Assembly: GCF_022539505.1 (NCBI RefSeq)
Contig: NC_061510.1
Location: forward strand, 228,211,853 to 228,275,852
DNA: 64,000 nucleotides
Direction: 5' to 3'
Source of the DNA: Lolium rigidum
Taxonomy: Eukaryota; Streptophyta; Magnoliopsida; Poales; Poaceae
Shown here: piece by piece, positions 28,830-40,400 of the stretch
Position numbering within the stretch: the stretch's first letter is position 1
Layout: each line of letters starts with the position of its first letter
The notes under the pieces: generated by a model
What the model saw: only the letters and a program-made list of their open reading frames with translations
Database searches by the model: none
Told to the model about the DNA's origin: nothing
Position numbers and translations under genes: made by a program

Positions 28830-30749
28830 ATGGCTGCCACCCACTCCCAGGATGACTTGTTGGGACTCGCCCAGCCTGCACAACCGTCCCCCTTCATCTT
28901 CCTCGACCATTCCTCGACGACCAATGGTACCCCACAGACGCAGCAGCCACATGATGACCTGACACTAGCATACATCTCCCGCATGCTCATGGAGGAGGAC
29001 ATTGTCGACAATTCCTACCAATATACTGACCACCCGAAGCTCCTGCAGGCCGAGCAGCCCTTCGCCGAGATTCTCTCTTCCTCCGGCATCACCTCATCTG
29101 ATGTCCAGGAGTCCTCCATCTTTCCGCCAGGCTATGGAAACCACACTGGCACCGCCAGCATGGTTTCTGGGTTCTTGCCCGACAAGGTACATAATCCTGC
29201 CTTCTTCTTGAATGGCACAGTCGCACCAGAGGAGCCCAGAAGTAGCACCTACATGAGCATGCTGTCAAGCATGGCTTTCCTCAAAGGCATGGAGGAAGCC
29301 AGCAGGTTCTTGCCCACGCACGATGGGTTGGTGGATGATAGGGGGCGTCAGAACATGTTTGACATGGATGGCGATCCTATGGAGGCGTGCTTGGGCAGGA
29401 GCAGCAAGCAAATAGAGGTGCTGGTGCATACTGACTCTAAGGAGGAAGATACAACGGTCGAGATGTCAGACCTGCTCATCCTTTACCCCAGTGAGATGAT
29501 GAAGGGAAGGGGGGACAAGGCGGCGCAGCAGAGCATTTGCAGGAAGGCTCCACGTGTGAGGCGCAGTGCATGGCAGATGATGGTGGCTGACCTGGACACG
29601 CTGCTGATCCGCTGCGCCGAGGCGGTAGCTACCAGTGACCGGCGCAGAACGGACGATCTTCTGGAGCGGATCAAGCGGCACTCATTACCGACAGGAGATG
29701 CAACACAGCGACTGGCACATTACTTCGCTGAGGGGCTGGAGGCACGGATGGCAGGCACAGGGTGGCAACTCTACCACTCGATCACCGCGGCGAAGCGCGC
29801 CTCCATCGTGGAGCTCCTCAAGGGCTACCACCAGTACATGGCCACCTGCTGCTTTCTGAAGTTGTCGATCCACTTCTCCAACAAGAACATCTACAATGCA
29901 GTGGCGGGGAGAAAGAAGCTACACATTGTGCACTACGGTGTCAACGACGGGCATCAGTGGCCGGAGTTGCTCTGGTGGCTAGCAGACAGGGAGGGTGGGC
30001 CACCGGAGGTGAGGTTGACCGGAATTACTAGCCCGCAGCCCGGGTTGTGTCCGGCCAAGCAAGCCGAGGAGGCAAAATGCAGGCTCAGCTACTGCGCAAG
30101 ACAGTTTGGTGTGCCATTCAAGTTCCGTGCTATCATAGCCAGGTTAGAGGATGTCCATGCTGAGGACCTCGACATCGATCCTGAGGAGGTGCTCGTAGTG
30201 AACAACCTGTTCCATTTCAGGACTTTGCTGGACGAGAGCCTCACCTTTGACACGGTAAACCCAAGGGACCTGGTGCTCAACACTGTCAGGGAGATGAGAC
30301 CGGCCGTGTTCGTCCACGCCACTGTAAATGGATCCTACAGCTCAGCGTTCTTCAAGACTCGTTTCCGCGAAGCACTCCACAACTTCACGGCGCAGTTCGA
30401 CATGATGGAGACCACCATGCCGCGGGGCAACGGCAAGAGGTTACTGGTGGAGCGTGATGTCTTTGCCCGGTGTGCTATGAACATCATCGCCTGTGAGGGC
30501 GCTGACCGGGTGGAGCGCCCTCAGAACTACAAGGAGTGGCAGGCACAGAACCGCCGAGCTGGGCTGAGGCAGCTGCCGTTGGACCCTGACATTGTTGAGA
30601 TACTCAAGGACCAAGTGAAGGAGCAGTACCACAGGCATTTCGTGATCAATGAGGATGGCCGGTGGCTTCTGCTGGGATGGAAAGGCCGGGTGCTCTATGC
30701 CCTCTCGACATGGACAGCTGATGATGCTAGTGCCTCTCAACTGGCCTAG
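28830..30749 (+). CDS. GRAS family (LISCL-type) regulator, VHIID with His
   Basis: Intronless, 639 residues from ATG 28830 (MAATHSQDDLLGL), chosen to match the paralogues; an in-frame ATG at 28818 would add only MHPT. Activation-region motifs: ISRMLMEEDIVDNSYQY, which lacks the usual KFF, and LLQAEQPFAEIL. The spacer before the GRAS domain is shorter than in the 5021 gene. The GRAS domain starts near residue 252 (VADLDTLLIRCAEAV). The VHIID core reads LHIVHYG (about residues 364-370), again with His. PFYRE-like, RVERPQNYKEWQ and SAW (WLLLGWKGRVLYALSTW) follow. No frameshift, so probably functional. It is separated from the fourth copy by about 18.7 kb, mostly transposons. Confidence 0.94.
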   Translation: MAATHSQDDLLGLAQPAQPSPFIFLDHSSTTNGTPQTQQPHDDLTLAYISRMLMEEDIVDNSYQYTDHPKLLQAEQPFAEILSSSGITSSDVQESSIFPPGYGNHTGTASMVSGFLPDKVHNPAFFLNGTVAPEEPRSSTYMSMLSSMAFLKGMEEASRFLPTHDGLVDDRGRQNMFDMDGDPMEACLGRSSKQIEVLVHTDSKEEDTTVEMSDLLILYPSEMMKGRGDKAAQQSICRKAPRVRRSAWQMMVADLDTLLIRCAEAVATSDRRRTDDLLERIKRHSLPTGDATQRLAHYFAEGLEARMAGTGWQLYHSITAAKRASIVELLKGYHQYMATCCFLKLSIHFSNKNIYNAVAGRKKLHIVHYGVNDGHQWPELLWWLADREGGPPEVRLTGITSPQPGLCPAKQAEEAKCRLSYCARQFGVPFKFRAIIARLEDVHAEDLDIDPEEVLVVNNLFHFRTLLDESLTFDTVNPRDLVLNTVREMRPAVFVHATVNGSYSSAFFKTRFREALHNFTAQFDMMETTMPRGNGKRLLVERDVFARCAMNIIACEGADRVERPQNYKEWQAQNRRAGLRQLPLDPDIVEILKDQVKEQYHRHFVINEDGRWLLLGWKGRVLYALSTWTADDASASQLA

Positions 30750-32262
30750 ATAGATTTGTGCGTGATCATTGTTTTGCAGCTGTAACTTGGTAGCAGAGAC
30801 CATGATCAGGTTGCCAAGTTGAACTTGTTTCTCAGAGCTGCAGCGAGCACATGTGTACCCATTGTAACTGTAAATTTCTCTATGCATTGTTAGAGATAAG
30901 ATTATGTGGAAACTCGATGCCAATATGTTTGATAAGGTGGCTGGATATCTTGTGCAATTCTATCAGTCAATCAGACATACTGATATTAAAGGGAAACTTT
31001 CCATCCCGATAATTGCATGGGCATCTGTCTCTCAACAGCTAACATCATACACCGATGATCAGTCCTCCTGGAACTGGAAGCACACGACATACAGCAAGTT
31101 TCATCTCATTCTGCCTTGCGGCTCTGTTCGCTAGCCAGACGGAACTATTTCAGTGCAGGATTGGTGGATGACGGCTAATGCTTTGTTGGCATATCATCCG
31201 GAAAGACCAGAGCCAAACATCCCGAATGATAAGCAGATTTGAGCATCTTTCTTCGGGTTAGCAGAGGCAGAGGATCCCGAGATGTAACTTAGTTTGTAGC
31301 AGCAGGTTTCAGAGGCGGGCATGTAACATCTCTTGTAAAAACTTTGTTTCTACTTAGTGCAATGACGTGCAAGCCTTTTGCATGTCCTGGAAAAATAGAA
31401 GGGGCAATCAGTCTGGTAAGACGACTCGAATGCTTTGAAATTGTAACTTGTTTCTATTTGCATGTTCCATGTTAGACCTACAGGTGGATGGCATGAAAGG
31501 TACATGGGAATGAACATGTATACATGAGAAATGCAATGCCTGAAATAATGCTGACTCTTGAGGATGCTATGACAAGACAATCAGGTGAGGAGACGGGAAC
31601 TGGCTAGCAATGGTGCAGGCGAACCTGTTGTGGCATTCTAGTTCTGTGCCATCACCATCTCAGTGAGGCGATGAAGGTGCCCTCGAGGGGAAAGGAGCAA
31701 TAGCTGGCCCTTCGCTTCTGAACCACCCAGGCTTTTCACCCTACAGCAATCAGTGTCTCGCTGACCAAAACTGAAGAAGTACATGTAAACTGCAGAGGAC
31801 CTGTTCCCCTGTTTTCAAGTCCTGGTTAATTTCAATGATGCCTTGTCAAGGTTTCTGTTACTGTTGCACCAGATGTCTTTAGCTGTAGGCTGGTACCTGG
31901 CAGGATGCCTGTTTTCCTTTTTTAGCTGTTTTTATCATATGTGATTCATTTTTCTTTAAATGTGTATTGAAAAGTACATGTCCTTATTATAGTATGTTTA
32001 GTCAGTGCGCATTGGAATGTAAGTTCACAGTTTGGTTGTGTTGTACAATCCAAAGCTTTTCTTCAGTAATCGTAGTCAACTACAGACAAGTACATTTATC
32101 CTGGTCTTTGGTGGATGGTTGGAATCATCGAACATGGAGCACCTGCCAAAATCTCCCAGCTGCCTAGGTAACATCTTCATACATCATTTTTAGCAGCAAC
32201 AAAATTAAAAGGTTTCATGTCACAGGACCGAGAGAGAGAGAGAGCACATCAGCAGCGCCAAC
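30750..32262 (+). other. Spacer between fifth and sixth GRAS genes
   Basis: 3' flank of the fifth gene and 5' flank of the sixth. No gene-like ORF. About 31966-32110 resembles 11366-11515. A GA microsatellite (32230-32245) lies directly before the sixth copy's start. Confidence 0.55.
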
Positions 32263-34136
32263 ATGACACCCTCACCGTTCGTCTTCCTCAGCCATCCTGG
32301 TCTGGTATCGCAGCAGCCCCATGATGACCTATCCCTCGAATGCATCTCGCGCATGCTCATGGAGGAGGACATCGTCGACAAGTTCTTCTACCAGTACCCC
32401 GATCATGATGCACTCCAGCAGGCTCAGCATCCCTTTGCCCAGATCCTCTCCACCTCTGGCGCAGCCACATCCCATGCACAACAGCCCTCTGCCATGCTGC
32501 CCGGTGAAGGCAGTAGCACCCAAGGAAAGAGTTCAACCTTCTTTTTCAATGGCAAGGACAAGATGGAGCCCAACAGCAACATGGACGTTCTGTCGAGCAT
32601 GGCATTCTTCAGGGGCATGGAGGAGGCCAACAGTTTCTTGCCCACAAACTATGGGTTGGTGGACCGTAGCGGGCGGAAGAACATGTCTCACAGTGGCAAC
32701 GCAGAAGTGGAGACAGAACCGCCCAGGCGCAGCAACCAGATAGCGGTGGTGATACAGCCTGAATCCAAGGAGGAGGAGGCCGCTTGCAAAATATTGGACC
32801 AGCTCATGCTTGGTTACGCCATATGCTCCTATGAAGTACACGCCGACATGGAGAAGGAGAACAAGGCAGAGCAGCAGAGAATATGCAAAAAGGCACCGTG
32901 TGCGAGGTATGGTCCGAGGTTGCTGGCAGTGGACGATCTCGAGACCCTGCTGATCCGTTGTGCGGAGGCAGTGGCGACCAATGACCGGCGCAGTGCGTGC
33001 GAGCTGACATGGCGGATCAAGCGACAATCCTCACCAATAGGGGACGCCACACAGCGGCTAGCTCATTACTTTGCCGAGGGATTAGAGGCGCGCCTGGCCG
33101 GCAGGGGAAGCCAGCTCTACCGCTCACTCATGGCTAAGCGCACCCCCGTTGTGGAGCTCCTCAAGGCCTATAAGCTCGTCATGTCCGTCTGCTGCTTCCT
33201 CAGAGTGTTTTTCTTTTCACCAATAAGACCATCTACAATGCTGTCATGGGGAGGAACAAGCTGCACATTGTGCACTATGGCGTCAACGATGGGTTTCAGT
33301 GGCCACACCTGTTCCGGTGTCTAGCAGACAGGGACGGCGGCCCTCCGGCGGTAAGGATCACTGGCATTACCAGCCCCATGCCAGAATTCCGTCCTGCTGA
33401 GCAAATTGAGGATATCAGCCCCAGGCCAGGATTCCGTCCTGCCGAGCAAATTGAGGATATAGAACGCCGGCTCGCCAACTGTGCAAGGCAGTTCGGCGTT
33501 CCATTTAAGTTCCGCGCCATCACAGCCAAGTCGGAGGATGTCCGGGTAGAGGACCTCAACATCAACCCGGATGAGGTTCTCATTGTGAACAGCCTACTGC
33601 ATTTTAGATACCTGATGGACGAAAGTGTCGTCATCAACAGGTTAAACCCCAGGGATATGGTGCTCAACACTATCAGGGAGATGAAGCCAGCTGTTTTCAT
33701 CAACGCCATTGTGAATGCATCATACAACACGACTTTTTTCGCGACACGGTTCCGCCAAGTACTCCATAACTTTGCGGCACACTTTGATATGATGGAGACC
33801 ACAGTGCCACGGGACAACCGCGAGAGGCTGCTGGTGGAGAGGGACATCATTGCACGGTGTGCCATGAACAACATCGCCTGTGAGGGCAGGGATCGGGTGG
33901 AGCGCCCTCAAAACTACAGGGAGTGGCAGATACGGAAGCAGCGAGCAGGGCTCAGGCAGCTTCCATTGGACCCTGACATTGTCCAGATGTTGAAGGCCAA
34001 AGTGAAGAAGCAATACAACAAGCATTTTATGATCAACGAGGAACACCAATGGCTTCTGCAGGGATGGAAAGGTCGCATGCTCTACGCCCTCTCCACATGG
34101 GTAGCTGACGATGGTAGCAGTTCTCAAGTGACATAG
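32263..34136 (+). pseudogene. GRAS family (LISCL-type) copy with one-base frameshift
   Basis: The N-terminal part reads from ATG 32263 (MTPSPFVFLSH) to about 33210. The rest of the GRAS domain continues in another frame, from about 33205 (ending FTNKTIYNAVMGRNKLHIVHYG) to the stop at 34134-34136. A single missing base in the T-rich run at 33207-33216 accounts for the shift. Unshifted, the product would end at 33324 with only LHRI. The start lacks the MAATPEELLGL segment, so about 18 residues are missing from the N-terminus. The activation motifs (ISRMLMEEDIVDKFFYQYP) are present. VHIID has His. A 45-bp tandem duplication (33372-33461) adds 15 residues between VHIID and LHRII. SAW is intact (WLLQGWKGRMLYALSTW). 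A recent pseudogene is likely, but a sequencing error in the homopolymer cannot be excluded. Confidence 0.85.
33372..33461 (+). repeat. 45-bp tandem duplication inside GRAS domain
   Basis: Two 45-bp units (33372-33416 and 33417-33461) encode SPMPEFRPAEQIEDI and SPRPGFRPAEQIEDI. All other copies have one such unit (for example PQPGFHPAEQIEEAG). The frame is kept. Confidence 0.93.
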
Positions 34137-35768
34137 ATTAAAGTACAAATGAATATTGACTATGTTTGATCTACTTTATGAAGTATGGCCCAGAACATTG
34201 TTTTAGTACCTGATTGATCCAGCAGTCAAGTTGCACAGTTATTTTGCAACTCTTATGATGTTACATTTTTGTGGATATCAAGAATAAAGTCTGGTGGTAT
34301 TTCATTTACATTTTTGTGGCTGACATTTAGAACTTTGTTCATAGAAATTATAAATTTAAAACTAAACTGCAGATCTCTGAACTAAACCAACATAATTTTT
34401 GCGCACATAATTCCCAACTTTAAACCAGCAGACTTTCTCTCCTAAAGAAGTGGTTTGCTCATGGTATAGATCACTTACCGTTTATCACAACCATCTTCCA
34501 CCTAAATATTCCAGACAACGATCTTCTTGTCATGGCATGATGTGACATTGTAGTTAGCAAAATGTCAAATGCACATTCCCTTGAAACTATCACAAGCGGT
34601 AGTGCTACTGAGTAACCTCCCTTGTGAAGTTGCATGGTGAAGATGACATTTACGAGACATTCCGACATCTGATATAGAAAGCAAAGACGAAGATACCAAT
34701 TAAAAGGGATCAACATGGGAAACCAAATAGCAGCGTCAACAACGTTGAAAACTAGTAACAAGAAAAAAAAGTTGCAGCAATGACAGAGACATTAGGTTGA
34801 ATGGTTCTACAAATGACCAAATCAATATGGCATATACATCAAAATATTCAAGGAGACAATACCATATAAGATAAGCCAGCTTGCAAGCAGATGAGCAGAC
34901 CAATCAAATATTAAAATGGAAGACAGTATGATGTAAACTGCACGTACCCCCAGACTAAAAAAGATTCTAATCTCATAGTTCATACAGTTTTTTCATTCAA
35001 GAACAGGAACATTCTTGTACGCCATTATAATTTTCTCTACTCGTACATAAATTTTTCCACCAAATGGTGGCTTTAATTTATTTTTTAACATGTCTTCATG
35101 TTCAGGAATGTGTCAATCCTCATCCTTCATCTGGGCTCGCTGAAGAAATCATTTTATGTCCATGCATCTAATAAGATTTTCTGACCAAATTCCACTGCAA
35201 ATATTAAATTCACTTTTTTTGACATAAAGGGAAGGAGTGCTGCCCATTCATTAAATTCACTGTTCCATTGGCAGGTTATGCATGGAGTATAGGAAACAAC
35301 AAAAGCCAGTTGGGTCTTGACACTAGTCAGCATAAGAACTGAGCATTACAATGCTGGCATATGATAGTGGAAGCTCGTGCAAGTAAATTACATTTGAACA
35401 ACCTCCTTAGACTGAACTCTTGATATAAAATTTGTGAGTAACAAATGATTGCCTCAGGTACAATCGCCTATTTTGGTTGTAATAATAAGGTAAAGCAAAC
35501 ACAGACATCATTGCATATATTTGCGCACCCCAACATAAGCAAGGCCACCCCAGGCAATGATGGTTTTAAAGCGCCTGGTTGGAGAACAAATTGGATAGAT
35601 CGAATGCCATCACAATGTTTTTCTCTTATTTTAAAGTTGCACAGAGTTATTCACTCAGAACTTAATAGTATTACAGCTGACGCACTGATTATATTGCTTA
35701 TGAGTTATGTAGCTGTATGCAAAAGCACAATCGGGCACATGTGCATGTTTTCTAGTAATTACCAGCCA
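34137..35768. other. Intergenic region, no gene seen
   Basis: AT-rich sequence between two convergent genes: 3' flank of the sixth GRAS copy on the left, presumed 3' UTR of the minus-strand YidD-like gene on the right. A short TE-like tail (ttttttgacataaagggaag, about 35214) may be a LINE fragment. No ORF shows a recognisable domain. Confidence 0.5.
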
Positions 35769-37055
35769 TCATTCGTCAGGTAACACTTCCTCACCAAACC
35801 ACCTTGGAGGATCATATCCCTGTCCACCTATGTGTGTATCAGAAAACAAATAGCTCATGTTCCATAAACACGATACGGTACAGAGCTGAATATATCTAGC
35901 AAACAGAAAATACGCATACCAAGAGGATTACAACGGCACAGACGCCATGCTGTCAAAATGGTACCCTTTCCAACACCATATCTTTTGTACGCTTGCATAG
36001 AGTACTCGCTGCATGTTGGCACATAACGGCAACTTGAAGGCAGTAAGGGTGATATCTCTCCTGGTTCACATAAAGCCTGAGCCAGTGAGCAGGTCATATG
36101 GATATAGTTGGTCTATGACTGCATAGGATTACAAATGTCTACAAGATAATCATAAAATGTTGGATGTATGCATTCTTAGTTGGTGCAGAGGCCTGGGAGT
36201 AATAGAGCTTCCATTTTATAAAAAAATAAAATAGACAATCAGAAATCAAGAGGTAACAAGCTGCAAAGGCGAACTTACTTTTGTAGAATTTTAGCATCGA
36301 CAGTGCCACTGTAACTCCCAAATCATTGACTTCCTCTTCTCAGAATCATATGCACAAATTGTGGACAAGAGGGTCAGTTTTTGTTACTTCTGCAGTTCAA
36401 TACAGGGAAAACACAACTCCATGTCGAAACAAAATCAATGTGTTCCTGAATTAATGTTTTACACAAGCGCATAAAGTATTTCATAGTGGCGTGAACCTAA
36501 TGAGTTTTTATAACGAGTGCATAGCAGCACTGATTATGAGCTTCTGATGAACACTTTTGTTTAAAAGTCACTGACAGTTCTCCTTGAAATAGGCTGTCAC
36601 TGACAGTTCTCTTGCACAAAATTGACTAGGGGTGAAACTAAACGCATGCAAAGCTGAAATACCTGTGCTAAACACTTGCAGATATAGGAAACAAAACATA
36701 AATGAAGTATATTAATTCTAATAAGGAAAATAAAGGAACAGGAGGTACATTTGGATTTCTCAATGTGTCATCGCCAGACTAACCTTCGTCCTCAGCAGCA
36801 CAGCGGACCCGCGGCATTGGAACCCTTCTCCTCTTCTGGTACGAGCAAGAGAAATAAGCTGGAGATTTGGAAACTAACAGGCAAACAAATGGGGGTAAAA
36901 AGAAATGGAAATTAGTTTGTCAGTCGTCGCGCGATAGGGTTCAAGATACTGTTTGACCGAAACGAAGAAATTGGGGCGAGGGAACTACTTGTGCTTCCGG
37001 GGAGAGGCCGTGCGGCCGTGGTAGTCGAGAGGGAGCAGGAGAAGGCGGCGGCCAT
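35769..37055 (-). CDS. YidD-like membrane protein insertion efficiency factor, predicted plastid-targeted, five exons
   Basis: A split gene. Exon 4 (36060-35920) has the diagnostic YidD core REISPLLPSSCRYVPTCSEY followed by the Gly-rich and RLCRCNPLG motifs. Exon 5 (35827-35769) completes it with GGQGYDPPRWFGEE and the stop. Exon 3 (36338-36279) codes EEEVNDLGVTVALSMLKFYK; its donor (aaaa|GTAAGT) joins exon 4 (ccag|gagag) in frame. Exon 2 (36830-36784) gives RRVPMPRVRCAAEDE. Exon 1 (37055-about 36958) starts MAAAFSCSLSTTTAARPLPG, a Ser/Thr/Ala-rich plastid transit-type leader. The joined length is 405 nt (134 residues) with all phases consistent; the exon 1 donor and exon 2 acceptor are the least certain. 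Bacterial YidD aids YidC-dependent membrane insertion, and plants carry a nuclear-encoded homologue (At3g09310 type). No defect is seen. Confidence 0.88.
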
Positions 37056-37338
37056 GGCGACGGTGGTCCGTGGTCGGGTGGTCGGGTGGTGCGGGGTGCC
37101 TACCGGCAGCGAACGAACAGTGGCGGTGAATTTTGCAGAATCTTTTTCTTTTGACTGGATAAACTTCTTCTGATATCTATTTTTTTTTATTGAGGGGCAC
37201 TTCTTCTGATAGTTTTTTTTAGGGGCACTTCTTCTGATAGCTGAGGCCTTTTCTCTTTGAGGCCAATTGGGCTGGGCTAAGAAAATTTAGGGGTATTTTT
37301 CTGTTCTGCAGAAGCAAACTGGACCATCTGTGAAGTGT
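37056..37338. other. Promoter side of YidD-like gene up to assembly gap
   Basis: Upstream region of the minus-strand YidD-like gene. It holds a short imperfect tandem repeat (ggggcacttcttctgatag at about 37194 and 37223, with a partial copy near 37165). It is cut by the gap at 37339. Confidence 0.5.
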
Positions 37339-37438
37339 NNNNNNNNNNNNNNNNNNNNNNNNNNNNNNNNNNNNNNNNNNNNNNNNNNNNNNNNNNNNNN
37401 NNNNNNNNNNNNNNNNNNNNNNNNNNNNNNNNNNNNNN
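37339..37438. other. Assembly gap (100 N)
   Basis: Exactly 100 undetermined bases, the conventional size for a gap of unknown length. The right edge enters a Tat element at a point equivalent to 60015 in the second copy, that is, just after pol. Confidence 1.
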
Positions 37439-37481
37439 GGGCCAACAGATAAGTCTCAGGCAAATAGTTGATAAGAGGTCA

Positions 37482-40400
37482 TCAGGCAGCGGGGACGTCG
37501 GGTGGAGCGGCACCGGCTTCGGCATCTTCAGGAGGACCAGCGCCGGCTTCGGGAGCTTCCGGCGGCACGTCCCCGGCAGCTTCACCTTCATCTCCCTCGT
37601 CTTCTTCTTCCTCATCGCTGAGGTAGTCTTTGACACCAGGAGGGGTGGGATGAAGGTGCGGACCTCGGCATACTCGGCAAGCCGGTATGCCCGGTCCTCG
37701 CCGCTCGCGGTGAGCGCCGGGTCGGTGTCCGTGGGAGCATCCGCGCGCACGCCCTGAAGAGCGTCCAGATCAAGAGCGGGATACCATGAGCACGCGGAGC
37801 GCAGCGCCGTGTCGGCTCCAGCACGAGCCGCAGAGCATTGCCACTCGCGGATCCGGTGCCCGGCATCTTTGAGCCGGTTGGCGGTGAGCGTGATGTTCTC
37901 CGGCAGCTCCTCCTCAGGCCATAACACCTTGAAGATCTGGATGGCGGCGGTTGGCAGGTCGACAAGAAGCCGGTCGACGCAACGCATATGTTGGACCCGC
38001 GCCGAGAGGGCGACAAGATAGTCGTACCCGTCCCAGTGGCGCATCCATGTTGGGGAACTCCCGCGCAATCCGGTCCTCCCTTACTTTCTTCACAGCATAG
38101 GACTGGGATTCCGGGAAGTGCTCTACAGGAAGAAAGAAAAAACATAAACACAAGACACCGGAAAAGAGTATGTCGGAAAAGAAAGGAACAAAGATATAGC
38201 TTCAAAGGAAAAAAGCTGGTAAGCAAGAGAAGGGACAAGGCAAGGACTTACGGAGAGCTAGCGCATCTATTTTCATAACCAACCGATCATACTCCCGATG
38301 ATCGGTGGTCATGGTATCAATAAGCCGCTCCGCTGCTTTCCGCGCCTTCCTTTCCTCCTCCAGCTTCTGCCGCCAAGACGGTGTTGGCGTTCGTGGAGTC
38401 CTCCACAACCTCCGCCAGCCTAGCCTCCGCCGCAACCCGGGCATCCTTCAAAGCTTGCTCATGCCGGAGCGCGGCTTGTATGGCCTGCTCCTTGAGCTCC
38501 CCCAGGGCGGTCTTCTGGGCCTCCAGCGCCTCGTTGTGCTCCTTGAGGAGCTGCTCCTTCTCGCCTAAATACCAAAAAGAAAAGTCTTAGCAAGCAGCAC
38601 TAGATCGAATGAAAAAAGGAAAGGGTCAGCGAGAAAAGAAAGAATGGTACCTTGAAGCTTGGCAACCTGGGCCTTCAGGGCCTCGAGGCTAGCTTCCGGA
38701 ACAACTGTTAAACAAAAAGTGCGTAAGTACCAAGGAAAGAAACATTCCGGAGAAAAGATGCCGGAGGCAAAAGAAACGAACCTTGGCAGTGGCTGTGAGC
38801 CTCAGCAAGCTCCCGATGCTCCCACAGAAGCTCCTCGAAGAGCTGCTTCCGGGTGTCAGCAGTGCTCTATTCAAAGAAAGCTAGTTGTGAGAAAGAAACA
38901 AAGTTTCAACCCGAAACTCGGGGATCGGCAGCGCCGGTGTCATGCTAGGTTTTTAAACTAAGTTGTGTGCTAAGAGGAAGGTGTTTAACCCGAAACTCGG
39001 GATCGGCGATGCCGGTTTCGCGCTAAGTTTTAAGTTAAAGTTTTGCGCTAAGAGCTGCGTTCTCATCCCGAAACTCGGAACTGGCAAAGGCCGGTTTGCC
39101 ACGCTAAGTTTTAAGTTAAAGTTTTGCGCCAAGAGCTGCGCTCTCACCACAAAACTCGGGATCGGCAGCTGCCGGCTTTCACGCTAAGTTTTAAGTTAAA
39201 GTTTTGCGCCAAGAGCTGCGCTCTCACCACAAAACTCGGGACTCGGGAGAATAGATAAGATCCGGAAAGAAAAAGAAACCGGCATCAACAGGAATTATGA
39301 AAGAGGTTTAGCGGAACTTACCACCACATTGTTGGTAGCATCGTACCAAGCACCGTCGAACTCTTTCACGGCGCGTTTAACACGCGTGAAGTGTTCTTCG
39401 ATGGACCGAGCCCCGGCAGGATCCGGCGCAGGAAGGCGGTCCTTCCCCGAGCCGCGGGTTGAGGCGGAGATATCCGCCTCGTTCCACTTCCGGGCATAGG
39501 GGAGGAGGTGCCCCGAGTCCTTGCCCGCGCGCTTCGGTTCAACGATCCGACCTAGGAGGCCGGTGGGCTTGTCCCGTGCAACGAGCGCGGCGGGGCTGAC
39601 GTGCGAGCACCACATCTCCTGAACCACCAGAGGTGCCGCCCTCCACAGCCTTGCCGCGGGAAGCCCCGGGCTTTAGAAAAGTGGTGATCTTGGGGGTCTT
39701 GGACGGCACCGGCTGCTTGGCCGCGGAAGGTCCTTGGCTGGGCGGCGGTGTCGGCGTGGCCTCAGGAGGAGGAATAAAGACCGGCGCGGAAGCATCCGGC
39801 GCGGTAGGGGAAGAGCTTGGCTTCTTCTTCTTCTTCTTCGGGGAAGAGGGAACCAGAGGTTCCGCCCGCCCGGCATCAGCTTGGCCGGCGCCGATGTTGC
39901 CGGCGCCGTGTCTTGGGTCTCTCGGAGGGAGGTAGAGTCCTCCTCCGCGCGGTGATCCGGAGGTGTTGGGGCCGCGCACCCCGAACTTGTAGTGCCCCCC
40001 GAAGGGGAGGCAGAGGTGTTGCCGGCACCAGATGGTGCCGGACTTGAGTGAGGAGGAGGAGTTGAAGTCCTCGCGGAACCGGCGGAGCCAGCAGAGCCGG
40101 CCGAGCCAAGCTCAAGTGCAGGGCTGAAAGAAAGGAAAAGGAGAACGAGTTGGAAAAAGCAACCGGAGAAGAATTCGGTGGAAACAAAGAAAGTATAAAA
40201 AGAGATAAAACTTACCCGGAAGACATCGGCATCCGCCTCTGCTTGTAGCGCTTGGTGCCGACCTGCTTCCCGCCGATGACCTCGGTCCGAGGGCGCTTGC
40301 CGGAAGAGGCACGGCTGGGGCCGGCATCAGCAGCCGGAGGATCACTCTTCTGGCCTTCGGCCATAAGGTTGTCCAGGAACTCGTCCCCCACCTCGGCTTG

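Noticed and set aside
35855..36097. Bacterial contamination carrying yidD
   Set aside because: Flanking plant introns with GT-AG borders, consistent phases and a transit-type leader show a nuclear plant gene.
37335..37757. ORF running through the N gap
   Set aside because: It is open only because N codons are not stops; the real coding strand there is the antisense gene.
38911..39247. CRISPR-like array
   Set aside because: Units are fully repetitive without unique spacers, in a plant retroelement; a minisatellite explains it.
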